From: Rhodothermales bacterium
GTDB lineage: Bacteria; Bacteroidota; Rhodothermia; Rhodothermales; UBA10348
Length of the DNA: 34,750 nt
Assembly (NCBI GenBank): GCA_040221055.1
Contig: JAVJVN010000008.1
Span: 1-34,750, forward strand
Reading direction: 5' to 3'
The first letter of the stretch is position 1; each line of letters starts with the position of its first letter. Shown here piece by piece: positions 27,242 through 34,750 of the stretch. The position numbers were made by a program, and so were the translations under genes. The notes beneath the pieces were generated by a model that did not search any database, was not told the DNA's origin, and was given only the letters and a program-made list of their open reading frames with translations.

Positions 27242-28228
27242 ATGCGCAACTACCTACCCACACTGTTCATGATCGTCACCCTTGCCCTGTGCGGGGCTGC
27301 ATTTGCACCGGATTCCGCAGCACAGACGTGTTACATAACCGAGCCGCAGCGTTTCTCCTTGATTGAGGATTGTCTTGACGAATACGAAAGCGAATTCGTC
27401 AAATTGAATGGTTGGGCGAGAACAGTCCATGACATCGGATCGCCGACGTTCGAATATTTCGTACTCACAGACGAGTTTGGGAACACGGTTACGGTTCGAA
27501 CGACCAAGGGATTGAAGATCGGTCGACAGTACGTCGTTGAGGGAATTGTAAACATGTTCACATTGGACAATGGATTGGATATTCCCGTCATCCACGAGTC
27601 CACGCGATATTGGGTTATGCGGCCGTACCTGATTTGGGCCGGCGTTGGTGTTTTGGCCCTGTTGGTAGTCGGGTTTGTGTTCTATCAAACCAAGAGCGGC
27701 AGTAAAGGACGGCGATCACGCGTACCAGCATCGGCTGCCGCACCCGCTCCAGTTCGAGAGGTCAAGCCTTCCCCGACAATTGGGCCAGAAGATCCGACGG
27801 TCAAACTGGATGGCGATCTCGTACGAGGGTCGGCATTCGAGATGTACGTTCCGCAGAAAACCCTCAAGATCCTGGGTCAACTTGAGTTTGTCGGTGGTCC
27901 CGACAAAGGGAAGGAAATACCGTTGTTGGTTCCCGCGTCGGAAAGTGGTCGCTCCGGTGCCGGTCACGAGTTTCATATTGGCCGTGAAAAGGGACAACCA
28001 TTCGAATCCATCATGCTTTCGGCACCTACCATCAGCAGAAAGCAGGCCAAGTTGGCATTCGTGAATGGGCGATTCGTATTGACCAACTACGCCTCTGTCA
28101 ACAAGAATCCTACGCTCGTGAACGGTCAGCCCATGGATGTGGGTGGCCAGGTAGCCATCAGTGATGGCGACGTGATCACGTTTGGCGAAATAGAGGTCAG
28201 GCTGACGTACGCGAAGACCAACGTATAG
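27242..28228 (+). CDS. Transmembrane FHA-domain protein
   Basis: The 328-residue protein has a signal peptide (about 1-27), a periplasmic domain of about 100 residues with features of an OB-like fold (KLNGWARTVHDIG, YVVEGIVNMFTLDNG), a membrane helix (about 130-149), a basic and proline-rich linker, and a cytoplasmic C-terminal FHA domain (about 213-325). FHA signatures are FHIGRE (phosphate-contact R), TISRKQAKLAF (S and R of the pThr pocket), LTNYASVNKNPTLVNG and DGDVITFG. The linker contains D-P-T-V-K-L-D with T186, a plausible kinase target and FHA ligand. The topology mirrors the kinase, suggesting that both couple an outside domain to an inside phospho-threonine signal. Confidence 0.9.
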   Translation: MRNYLPTLFMIVTLALCGAAFAPDSAAQTCYITEPQRFSLIEDCLDEYESEFVKLNGWARTVHDIGSPTFEYFVLTDEFGNTVTVRTTKGLKIGRQYVVEGIVNMFTLDNGLDIPVIHESTRYWVMRPYLIWAGVGVLALLVVGFVFYQTKSGSKGRRSRVPASAAAPAPVREVKPSPTIGPEDPTVKLDGDLVRGSAFEMYVPQKTLKILGQLEFVGGPDKGKEIPLLVPASESGRSGAGHEFHIGREKGQPFESIMLSAPTISRKQAKLAFVNGRFVLTNYASVNKNPTLVNGQPMDVGGQVAISDGDVITFGEIEVRLTYAKTNV

Positions 28229-28233
28229 TCGGA

Positions 28234-29301
28234 ATGCAGAACGCGCTGACAACGTCCATTCTCTCGAGGCAAGGTCGCAGGTCCTCCAACGAGGATGCGG
28301 CATTTGCCAGGGTTCATCCACAAGGAAACGCAGCAATTCTGGCTGTAGCCGACGGGATGGGTGGTGCTGCGTGCGGAGAAATCGCATCGGAAATTGCCAT
28401 CGAGGAAGTGGAGGCTTTCTGGCGGTCCTTGCCTGCCGAGCCGAACCACGCAACAGACGTCGCGCGGGAAGACCTGATAGATCTTTTCTTTCGAATTGAT
28501 CGACGGATTGCCGCCTATTCGCGCGAAAATGAGGAAGCCAGCGGAATGGGAACGACCCTCTCATTGGCGTTCCTTGTCGGGCATCGCCTTTATGTAGCGC
28601 ACATCGGTGATTCCAGGATCTGTGTGATTACCAGCGACGGGCGTTGTGTACAACTGACCGATGATCACTCCATGGTGGCAGAAGCCGTCCGTGAAGGACG
28701 CATGACGGAGGACGAAGCCCGGACCAGTCCGTATCGACATGCGCTGTCCCGCGTACTTGATGGAGGTGGAGACTGGAAACCGGATGTTCGGGTGTACGAT
28801 GACTGGGATCCGGAGTGGGTCCTGTTGGCCAGCAGCGATGGATTTCACGGCGTGATCGACCATGCGTCCACCGCACATCTGGTGCAGATGTACCGAGACG
28901 AGCCGGAGCTTACGGGGGTCCTGGTCGACGCAGCACTGGAAGCCGGCAGCAATGACAACGTTTCCGTCGCGTGCTGTGTGTACGGTATCGTCCGGCCGGC
29001 CAAGACCGACCGGTACGATGGAGATGCCACCGTGCGACTGGACGATTTCTACAGGAAAAGAAAGGCCAGGCGCACTCGATGGGTGATTATTCTGGTGGCT
29101 GTGGTGCTGGGCATCGCGGCTGTTGTGTCGGAACGGGACCGGATTGTGCGGCTCGTTCCATCCAGAACTGCTTCGGATACGACGCAGACTGTTCAGGATA
29201 CGAGTGCCGTCAACGAGGAGCGCAGATTGTTGGAAGTGCTGGGAGAATCAATGGATTACAAGGAGACCGACGTGAGCGCAGATACAACACAGACACCGTA
29301 G
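28234..29301 (+). CDS. Membrane-anchored PP2C-type protein phosphatase
   Basis: The 355-residue protein has an N-terminal PP2C domain (about 8-250). Motifs are SNEDA (D21, metal), VADGMGG (D40, metal), GMGTTLSLAF, HIGDSRIC, LTDDHSMV, LLASSDGFHGVI and SNDNVSVACC (D241, metal). A basic linker (RKRKARR) precedes one membrane helix (about 283-299), and a tail of about 55 residues lies beyond it, presumably periplasmic. The linker has ATVRLDDFY (T266), similar to the FHA protein's PTVKLDGD. The tail has RRLLEVLGES, similar to part of the lipoprotein at 30717. It should remove phosphates placed by the neighbouring kinase. It lies five bases after the FHA gene and eight before the next VWA gene. Confidence 0.93.
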   Translation: MQNALTTSILSRQGRRSSNEDAAFARVHPQGNAAILAVADGMGGAACGEIASEIAIEEVEAFWRSLPAEPNHATDVAREDLIDLFFRIDRRIAAYSRENEEASGMGTTLSLAFLVGHRLYVAHIGDSRICVITSDGRCVQLTDDHSMVAEAVREGRMTEDEARTSPYRHALSRVLDGGGDWKPDVRVYDDWDPEWVLLASSDGFHGVIDHASTAHLVQMYRDEPELTGVLVDAALEAGSNDNVSVACCVYGIVRPAKTDRYDGDATVRLDDFYRKRKARRTRWVIILVAVVLGIAAVVSERDRIVRLVPSRTASDTTQTVQDTSAVNEERRLLEVLGESMDYKETDVSADTTQTP

Positions 29302-29309
29302 GCGGGCGC

Positions 29310-30185
29310 ATGACAGTGGGTCGGTTCAATGGGTTCGGAATCATAGGTGTGATCTTGTTTACGTTGGTGGTTGACTCCAACGTTGCAGCAGCCCGCCAGC
29401 CGGATATTTCCGTTCTCGGGGTGGATCGATTGGAGAAACGCGTCCGTGTCCGGTTGTCGAATTTGGGGGCGTTCCGGTTCAGTGGCGTCCCGGATGCACA
29501 TCCCATCCACGGCAAAGTGCTTGTGGATGGCGCGCCGGTTCCGGTGATCGTCCGGAACGTAAAGAGTACATCCAAGAAGGTGCTCGTGGTTTTGCTTCTG
29601 GACGCCAGTCAAAGTGTTCGCGAGGACAAACATCGTGTTAAGGTTGATTCGCTCCAATCTCGACTGGCCGGCGTGGATGCGGAATTGTCGTTCCAGTTAT
29701 GCCGCTTTGCGGAACGAATGGTCTGCTCGACGCCTCCTGGGCCGGCTGCGTTCTGGGCGCGTCCCGTTGGTTCCATCACGGACTTGTACGGAGCAATCCA
29801 TGCGGCTGTCGACCGCAATGCTTTGCCCCGGCCCGACTTGACGGTCGTGCTGTCGGACGGGTGGCACACCGGTCCACTGGATGAGGAGAAGACGCGGGTC
29901 GTTTCGCGGTTGACCGAGGAGGGGACGCTCTATTACTGGACCCCACCCAGTGAAGTACTGGTTGCCCATCACATAAAGCAGACCGGCGGTTCCCCCAATT
30001 TTGCCTCTGGGCCCGCAGACCTGAACCGAGCTATCGAGGACCTGCTCGTTCGGAGGCATCATGAGTATGAAATCGATTTTCCAATAGTGGGGATGAAGTG
30101 GGGGGCATCCTTCCATCGACTTGATTTTCGTGAGGATACCGGGGGCGTCCAGACAATCCGGTCAAGGCGGCTGATTATCCGATAG
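29310..30185 (+). CDS. Secreted VWA-domain protein
   Basis: From ATG 29310, eight bases after the phosphatase stop, the protein has 291 residues. The frame is open further upstream, but only inside the PP2C gene in another frame. The signal peptide is about 1-28. A beta-rich part (about 32-85) leads into a VWA domain with the MIDAS motif DASQS (D98, S100, S102) in VLLLDASQSVRED. LTVVLSDGWHTG follows at about 185. It ends in a basic strand (IRSRRLIIR). VWA domains bind protein partners through a divalent metal. With the hydrolase-VWA protein this is the second exported VWA of the operon. VWA, PP2C and kinase also occur together in TerY-P triads, but there the VWA is cytoplasmic. Confidence 0.88.
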   Translation: MTVGRFNGFGIIGVILFTLVVDSNVAAARQPDISVLGVDRLEKRVRVRLSNLGAFRFSGVPDAHPIHGKVLVDGAPVPVIVRNVKSTSKKVLVVLLLDASQSVREDKHRVKVDSLQSRLAGVDAELSFQLCRFAERMVCSTPPGPAAFWARPVGSITDLYGAIHAAVDRNALPRPDLTVVLSDGWHTGPLDEEKTRVVSRLTEEGTLYYWTPPSEVLVAHHIKQTGGSPNFASGPADLNRAIEDLLVRRHHEYEIDFPIVGMKWGASFHRLDFREDTGGVQTIRSRRLIIR

Positions 30186-30255
30186 GATTTTCCGCGACGC
30201 CTGGCAAAGGCAAGGACGACTGCATGTGTTTACCCACGATCCAATCCGACAGACC

Positions 30256-30714
30256 ATGCATTTCATCCTCAAACACGCCCGCTGGTTTGGTATGGCCGGG
30301 CTGCTTTTCCTTTGCGGCTGCGGAGCATCATCGGCCACATTGGAATCTTCAGACCCATTGGAGGGCGTGGCTGCCACGATAGGTGTCATCCTTGGAGCCG
30401 AAGGACAGCCGGCGTACGGCGCCGAGATTGAGGGTGCTGGAATGCTTCTTGAGACGGACTCCCTGGCCGAAGGAGCAATTGCCGTCATTTATGAGTGGCA
30501 GATTCCGGAGGACGGCGAGTACACGTTCACGGCAAGGGGTGAAAACTTCCGGGAAGTAGGGACAGCAGTTGCCAAGGTAGAGGGGGGCAAGTTTGTTGTC
30601 CGTGCGATGATGATTGAAATCGGTACGACTTTGTATTTCCAGACCGTCGGAGCTGACTCATTGAAAGCAGTTCCGAATGCCTACGGCCCCGGCAAAGTTA
30701 AAGTGGAAGGTTGA
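30256..30714 (+). CDS. Small predicted lipoprotein
   Basis: From ATG 30256 the protein has 152 residues. A GTG at 30226 in the same frame would add ten residues before the basic start of the signal sequence. The lipobox is LCG-C (C22) after FGMAGLLFL, so the mature protein would be lipid-anchored. The mature part is mostly beta-strand (DGEYTFTARGENFREVGTAV), like a small Ig-like or Cna-type binding domain. No enzyme motif is seen. It follows a 70-base gap after the VWA gene and its TGA lies two bases before the next ATG. Function unknown; likely a structural partner of the signalling complex. Confidence 0.75.
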   Translation: MHFILKHARWFGMAGLLFLCGCGASSATLESSDPLEGVAATIGVILGAEGQPAYGAEIEGAGMLLETDSLAEGAIAVIYEWQIPEDGEYTFTARGENFREVGTAVAKVEGGKFVVRAMMIEIGTTLYFQTVGADSLKAVPNAYGPGKVKVEG

Positions 30715-30716
30715 TT

Positions 30717-31850
30717 ATGAGACATTCCACTACAAACATCAGCCGCATGTGGTTGCCTGGCATTCTGATCACGTGCTTGGTATTGAGTTCATGCAGCAAT
30801 TCCGATAAAAGACCGGACCTGACTGACTCTGGTGAAAACCAAGACCGTCAACTGAGCGAGGTCCTGGGCGAGCACTATGCGTCCGGCAGGGAAGAAGATG
30901 ACCGCCCCATTGCTGACAAGCCGGCCGAAGACGGGTCGGTAGAACCGGAACCTGTCATAATATCCCCACCTCCGGAGCAAGAGGTTGTGGAGGTCATCCT
31001 TGGTTCGACAGAAGTGGAAGAGAGCAGCGGTCCTGATTCCTCAAAGCCTGTTCGCAGTGATGAAGTGTCGGATGTTGTCGAGGAAGAGGATCCCAAGGCT
31101 GAAGTTCGGATATCGGCCGATTCAGATGTCAGAATTACATTCAAGAACGCACAAACAGGGGCTGAATACGACGTATCGGCTGGAACGGTTGAGCTTGATC
31201 CAGGCGTGTATTCCTGGGTTGCCCGGAAACCCGGCTACCTGACGGCAACATCGAACCCCGATCGTCCTGTACGTGTCGAGCCAGGAGCGAGGTTGAATCT
31301 ACCCCCGATAGTGTTGCAAGAACAGTTGGACGACGACGGCTCAACTGGACTTTCCGCTGATGTGGAAAATGTGCTTAAGCAGGCCCCTCCCCCTGATTCC
31401 CAGGGTAAAACAGAATGGATAAGGCAATTGTACTCCATCGGTGACGCGAAAATGGCGGCCCGTGATTTTGAAACAGCCCGGCGGGCGTTCTGGAAAGTCC
31501 GTGGAGGCTCAGAAGACGAATACTCCGCGAGCTTGAACCTGGCCGTTCTGTATTTCCTGGTATCACAGCCCGATTCCGTTGATTACTACCTCAATGAAGT
31601 GCGGGGGCTCATGCCGAACATTCCTGTCAGCGGAGGGAATCGGGCCCAATATCGGGCACGCATCGATTACTACCAGGGTCAGTCCGCGTATCTCAGATAT
31701 AAAGCAACCATGGATCCCAACTATGCCACGATGACACTCACCAATTTTGCTTCGTTCCGAGCCAATCTGGAAGATGAATTCCGTGCAAGCGAGGAGTTTA
31801 CCAGCATGCTTGACACCATTGTCCAGTTGGAAAAAGAACTTCAGCGATAA
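30717..31850 (+). CDS. Predicted lipoprotein with acidic linker, PEGA-like and TPR-like parts
   Basis: From ATG 30717 (GGAAGG six bases upstream) the protein has 377 residues. Lipobox LVLSS-C places the lipid on C26. A long acidic, proline-rich linker (about 27-125) follows, then a small PEGA-like beta domain (about 127-200, LDPGVYSWVARKPGYLTAT) and helical TPR-like repeats (about 228-375). The linker contains DRQLSEVLGEHY at about 43-54, close to RRLLEVLGES in the periplasmic tail of the PP2C gene product. Long linkers like this can let a lipoprotein reach across the periplasm. Function unknown; probably an adaptor of the same complex. Confidence 0.8.
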   Translation: MRHSTTNISRMWLPGILITCLVLSSCSNSDKRPDLTDSGENQDRQLSEVLGEHYASGREEDDRPIADKPAEDGSVEPEPVIISPPPEQEVVEVILGSTEVEESSGPDSSKPVRSDEVSDVVEEEDPKAEVRISADSDVRITFKNAQTGAEYDVSAGTVELDPGVYSWVARKPGYLTATSNPDRPVRVEPGARLNLPPIVLQEQLDDDGSTGLSADVENVLKQAPPPDSQGKTEWIRQLYSIGDAKMAARDFETARRAFWKVRGGSEDEYSASLNLAVLYFLVSQPDSVDYYLNEVRGLMPNIPVSGGNRAQYRARIDYYQGQSAYLRYKATMDPNYATMTLTNFASFRANLEDEFRASEEFTSMLDTIVQLEKELQR

Positions 31851-31867
31851 TAACAAGGTCAGTTCCT

Positions 31868-33631
31868 ATGCTAATCAGATCTGTATACAGATGGTGTGGA
31901 TTCCTGTTACTGGTAATTGTTTGTACAAGTACCAGTAGGCAAAGTCATGCGCAGGAGCCCGTCGGTCAGGTCTCTGCTCCTGCCATGGCGCCAGATGATC
32001 CGTCCCTGATTGCATTTGCGCGCCAAACCGTGGACGCCAAGTCCATCGTGTTGCGCTTGCCGTCCGGTACCGAGTTGGATCTGGACATTGACGACGGACA
32101 GCAAGTCCCATCTGCTGAAGAGTCCGTATTCGGAGGACTCTTTGAGACCATGGAAGGTGTGAATCAGCGTCGCTATGACAGTTCGTTCAGATGGCGGCCG
32201 GTCGTCGATCCGGAAGGAGTGCGCTGGTTCGCGTTTGTATCCATCACGAAAGAAACGGGATCCAAACAGGCATACGTAAACGGACTATCAGCTGAGGATG
32301 CACTGATCCTCCCCCGTGCGATTCCTCTTCCTGCCCCTGGCCCCGTCTCGGAATTGGACTGGTCGGCTGACGGGAGTCGACTCGTCGCCACCATGGGTGT
32401 ACGGTCTGCTGCAGGTCAGCCGACCGTCGAGTTATTTGTGAGCAACCCTTTTGATATTGACCACCTGACAGTGACAGGCGGATTCCTTGAATGGCATCGG
32501 ATTACAAATAATGATCAATATGAGTCCTCTCCGGAATGGAATAAAGGGGATAAATGGAACAAGGACTATCTCGTATATCGCGCTGAAAACAGGGCGGACG
32601 GAGAACGTGCCATCTATGTTTTACTAGATGTGGGAAACATGGTGTCAGCTGACATTTCACCGGTGAAAATATCGGGCGAGTTGGATGGCTACGCACTCTA
32701 TAAACCGTCTTGGTCTCCATCCGGCAGGTATGTATCCGCCTATGTATCTGCCAGGCGACTCGTGGAAACCACGGAGGACAGTCAGCTGCAGGATATTGTG
32801 TTGTTCGATGTTCTTACCCGGGTGGACAGAGACGGCCGGAGAGAGATTGCAGGAGGGCGCTTATTGAAGAACGCACTCAATGCGGATCGCGTCGTGAAAA
32901 ACGTGGTCCCGTCGGAGGGCTCCGGCCCGGCATGGATTCCATCAGAGGATGGACTCGCCATCGTCTATGTGGATCGAACGCCCGGTTTTCCAGTGAAAAT
33001 CGCGAATGTGTCCGCTTTTCTTGCCAATGAACTGGACGAGTCAAGACTGGCGACGCTGGCTGCCTTTGAACAGGCAAGCCAGAGCAAGGAAGTAGCTGTC
33101 GCCATGGGGAGCGGGAGGCTTCATTTTGCCTTCAGTTCTCAAGTAGAAGGCATTCCGACGTTGACGCTCAGGCAGATACCACTGCCCGGCGCCCGGTTGC
33201 AATACTATCAAGAATTGGATCCCATGACGGCAGTCAAACAATCATTGATGTTTCCGGGTCGCGGTCAATCCTACAAGGGCGAAGACAATAAGGCGGAGAT
33301 ATTCAAGTACACGGGATATGCACTCGCGGCGGCGAACGGATTGTTGCTTGCGCGATACACGTACGATTGGGCAAAGTGTGAACGGGCATCTTCCTGCAGC
33401 GGCGGAATACGATCACAAAGAAATGCGTCTAGGAGTCAACTGACAATAATGTTTGGAATGACCACTGCGTTCTATGCATACAATGTATACGATGCCTATT
33501 CGGGCTTTCCCATCTTCCGACGAATGACCGGAGGTGAACTGGCAGGTAGAAATCGTAAAATGGACGTAAAAATGGCTTTTCTTCCCGGCCCGGGAGCGAA
33601 TCCGACCGCGCATTTATCCATTCGGTTTTAA
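31868..33631 (+). CDS. Exported PD40-like propeller protein with DUF5683-like membrane domain
   Basis: The 587-residue protein has a signal peptide (about 1-28, ending near SHAQE). The first 440 residues contain repeated blade motifs of the TolB/PD40 type (LDWSADGSRLVATMG near 165; YKPSWSPSGRYVSAYVS near 276; PAWIPSEDGLAIVYVD near 350). The C-terminal part (about 450-587) carries SLMFPGRGQSYKGEDNKAEI and two hydrophobic segments, resembling DUF5683 proteins of Bacteroidota. The combination suggests a beta-propeller sensor tethered to a membrane. It starts 17 bases after the lipoprotein gene and ends three bases before the last operon gene. Exact partners are unknown. Confidence 0.75.
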   Translation: MLIRSVYRWCGFLLLVIVCTSTSRQSHAQEPVGQVSAPAMAPDDPSLIAFARQTVDAKSIVLRLPSGTELDLDIDDGQQVPSAEESVFGGLFETMEGVNQRRYDSSFRWRPVVDPEGVRWFAFVSITKETGSKQAYVNGLSAEDALILPRAIPLPAPGPVSELDWSADGSRLVATMGVRSAAGQPTVELFVSNPFDIDHLTVTGGFLEWHRITNNDQYESSPEWNKGDKWNKDYLVYRAENRADGERAIYVLLDVGNMVSADISPVKISGELDGYALYKPSWSPSGRYVSAYVSARRLVETTEDSQLQDIVLFDVLTRVDRDGRREIAGGRLLKNALNADRVVKNVVPSEGSGPAWIPSEDGLAIVYVDRTPGFPVKIANVSAFLANELDESRLATLAAFEQASQSKEVAVAMGSGRLHFAFSSQVEGIPTLTLRQIPLPGARLQYYQELDPMTAVKQSLMFPGRGQSYKGEDNKAEIFKYTGYALAAANGLLLARYTYDWAKCERASSCSGGIRSQRNASRSQLTIMFGMTTAFYAYNVYDAYSGFPIFRRMTGGELAGRNRKMDVKMAFLPGPGANPTAHLSIRF

Positions 33632-33634
33632 CTC

Positions 33635-34615
33635 ATGATGCTCGTCAGGAAAACGTTTGCTGCCTTTACCATCGCCGTCCTGTGTATGAGCACAGCACTG
33701 GATGCGTCCGCCCAGCAAGGGCAGCGAGACGGCATCATGGAAGATTGGTTGTACGCCAACCAGGAATTTGATATCGCACGGCTTACAAACATGCTGTATG
33801 CCGATTATCTCGATATCCTGGTAGAAGCCGCTGTGATTTCGCGGCAGGACGCGGATAGATACGCTGATGTGATTCCCGGTATTGGATCCAACCACCGGCT
33901 TTCGAATTGGTGTGTCACGAAGGATGCGCTTGAGGTGTTCGCGCCAACCTGCTCATTGTTAACGGGCAAAGTCGAGGTGTCCGTTGTCCCGGATGCGGAT
34001 GATCTTTATGCTGCCGTTGTGGATCGTGGAGATCCCACTCCGATACCCATCTATTCGATCGGCTTGTTCGAGGTGCGCGGGCAGAAACAGTTGATGAAGA
34101 CAGCTATGCCTCCACCAGGTCCTCCGCTCGGAGATTTCTTGAAGGTGCAGCTGCTGGACCCTGCGACACTGGACGAAGACTTGGAGTCGTCATTACAAGC
34201 GAGGAATGCCGATATCGTGTCCCTGACGGCTGCTGTGGTTGCTTGTCATGGGACAGACGCGGGAAGGGAGATGGTATCGCGATGGATCCAAACAGGAAAA
34301 GCAAATCGATACCTGTCCGGACGCAACAATGTGAGAGGCCACATTCGTGTTGCACTCTTCGCACGAGCCGCATCTTGCTCGGGGCGCCCTGGCGAAGCGC
34401 TCAAGTGGCTGAAGTCTGTGTATGATGTGAGCCTGTATCGGGATGCGACACGATACGGAACCGAATTCAGGGTCATCCTGGCAACATCTTTGCTCGAGCA
34501 AGGGGCGTGGGAAGACCGTAAGCATGCCTTGGAGATCATTACGCTTGTGGCTGAGCAGGATCCACGTCTTGTCCCTGCTGAATACATGCTCTCCATACTG
34601 AACACTCCCTCCTAA
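33635..34615 (+). CDS. Exported protein of unknown function, helical repeats likely
   Basis: The 326-residue protein (ATG 33635 or 33638) starts with a signal peptide ending near SAQQ (about 1-28). The mature protein has a helical N-part (about 35-90), a middle part with two Cys (NWCVTKDALEVFAPTCSLL) that could pair, a proline-rich turn (AMPPPGPPLGDF), and a C-terminal half of helix pairs (IRVALFARAASCSGRPGEAL, then RVILATSLLEQGAWEDRKHA) that look like TPR or SEL1-type repeats. No known family was recognised. It is the last gene of the operon. The 135 bases after it (34616-34750) hold only a short CCGGA/TCCGG inverted repeat and no gene. Confidence 0.75.
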   Translation: MMLVRKTFAAFTIAVLCMSTALDASAQQGQRDGIMEDWLYANQEFDIARLTNMLYADYLDILVEAAVISRQDADRYADVIPGIGSNHRLSNWCVTKDALEVFAPTCSLLTGKVEVSVVPDADDLYAAVVDRGDPTPIPIYSIGLFEVRGQKQLMKTAMPPPGPPLGDFLKVQLLDPATLDEDLESSLQARNADIVSLTAAVVACHGTDAGREMVSRWIQTGKANRYLSGRNNVRGHIRVALFARAASCSGRPGEALKWLKSVYDVSLYRDATRYGTEFRVILATSLLEQGAWEDRKHALEIITLVAEQDPRLVPAEYMLSILNTPS

Positions 34616-34750
34616 GCTGAGCGATTCGTATTTGTGACGTGTCCAATATCGCTGATTTGTCTGTGATGAACCACGCCCCGGACGTTCCGGTGGCTCAGAG
34701 CCGGGTCAGCGTCCGTCCTGGACCCTCTTTCGGGCTTGAGACAGACCGGT

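Noticed and set aside
21399-34615. A Type VI secretion regulatory module or a TerY-P triad
   Set aside because: Kinase, FHA, PP2C and VWA occur together in both, but here the VWA proteins are exported, the kinase and FHA domains are membrane tethered, and no Type VI or tellurite-resistance genes are seen.
1-34750. CRISPR array, tRNA, rRNA or replication origin
   Set aside because: No regularly spaced direct repeats, no tRNA-like cloverleaf and no rRNA sequence were recognised anywhere in the window.

Overview
The window looks like chromosomal DNA of a Bacteroidota/Rhodothermota-type bacterium, probably a member of the GC-rich Rhodothermota/Balneolota side. The best evidence is a secreted protein (15385-16788, minus) ending in a Type IX secretion C-terminal sorting domain of the AYPNPF type. 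A PD40-like propeller joined to a DUF5683-like membrane domain and many signal-peptide/lipoprotein genes fit the same group. No rRNA, tRNA or CRISPR array was seen. Everything here is reading by eye; no database search was run.

Region 1 (1-7919) is a patchwork, visibly AT-richer than the rest from about 1290 to 6800. It holds decayed insertion sequences (ISL3 end, IS3 orfA/orfB remnants, an IS30-like scrap at 6643), then a Wzy-like polymerase, a GT4 glycosyltransferase, a methyltransferase, an asparagine synthase and a second, PglA-like GT4. Region 2 (8064-14610) encodes a bacillosamine-type sugar pathway: PglC, PglD, PglE on plus and PglF on minus. It also has a TviB-like UDP-HexNAc dehydrogenase and a TviC/WbpP-like epimerase. 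Together the two regions look like an O-antigen, capsule or glycoprotein-glycan locus that makes UDP-diNAcBac and a HexNAc uronic acid and builds an undecaprenyl-linked glycan.

Region 3 (14785-21153) is a junction zone with several broken genes: the C-terminal third of another nucleotide-sugar dehydrogenase, a Type IX substrate with a shortened sorting domain, and an antitoxin-like gene followed by a PIN toxin cut after about 21 codons. A cluster of short inverted repeats with a very strong terminator, a 103-nt imperfect palindrome, a large Ser/Thr kinase with an in-frame TAG between its glycine loop and catalytic lysine, and a small ABM-fold monooxygenase complete it.

Region 4 (21399-34615) is the most interesting part: ten tightly packed plus-strand genes, almost certainly one operon, all but the phosphatase starting with a signal peptide or lipobox. 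In order they are a PEGA plus formylglycine-enzyme-like protein, a hydrolase-VWA giant, a transmembrane Ser/Thr kinase, a transmembrane FHA protein, a membrane-anchored PP2C phosphatase and a secreted VWA protein. They are followed by two lipoproteins, a PD40/DUF5683-like protein and a secreted helical-repeat-like protein. Kinase, phosphatase and FHA reader have cytoplasmic domains tethered by one membrane helix to short periplasmic parts, and the remaining gene products are exported. I read this as a trans-envelope phospho-threonine signalling system. Two short peptide motifs shared between its members (T-V-K/R-L-D in the FHA and PP2C proteins; R-x-L-x-EVLGE in the PP2C tail and a lipoprotein) hint at direct molecular links.
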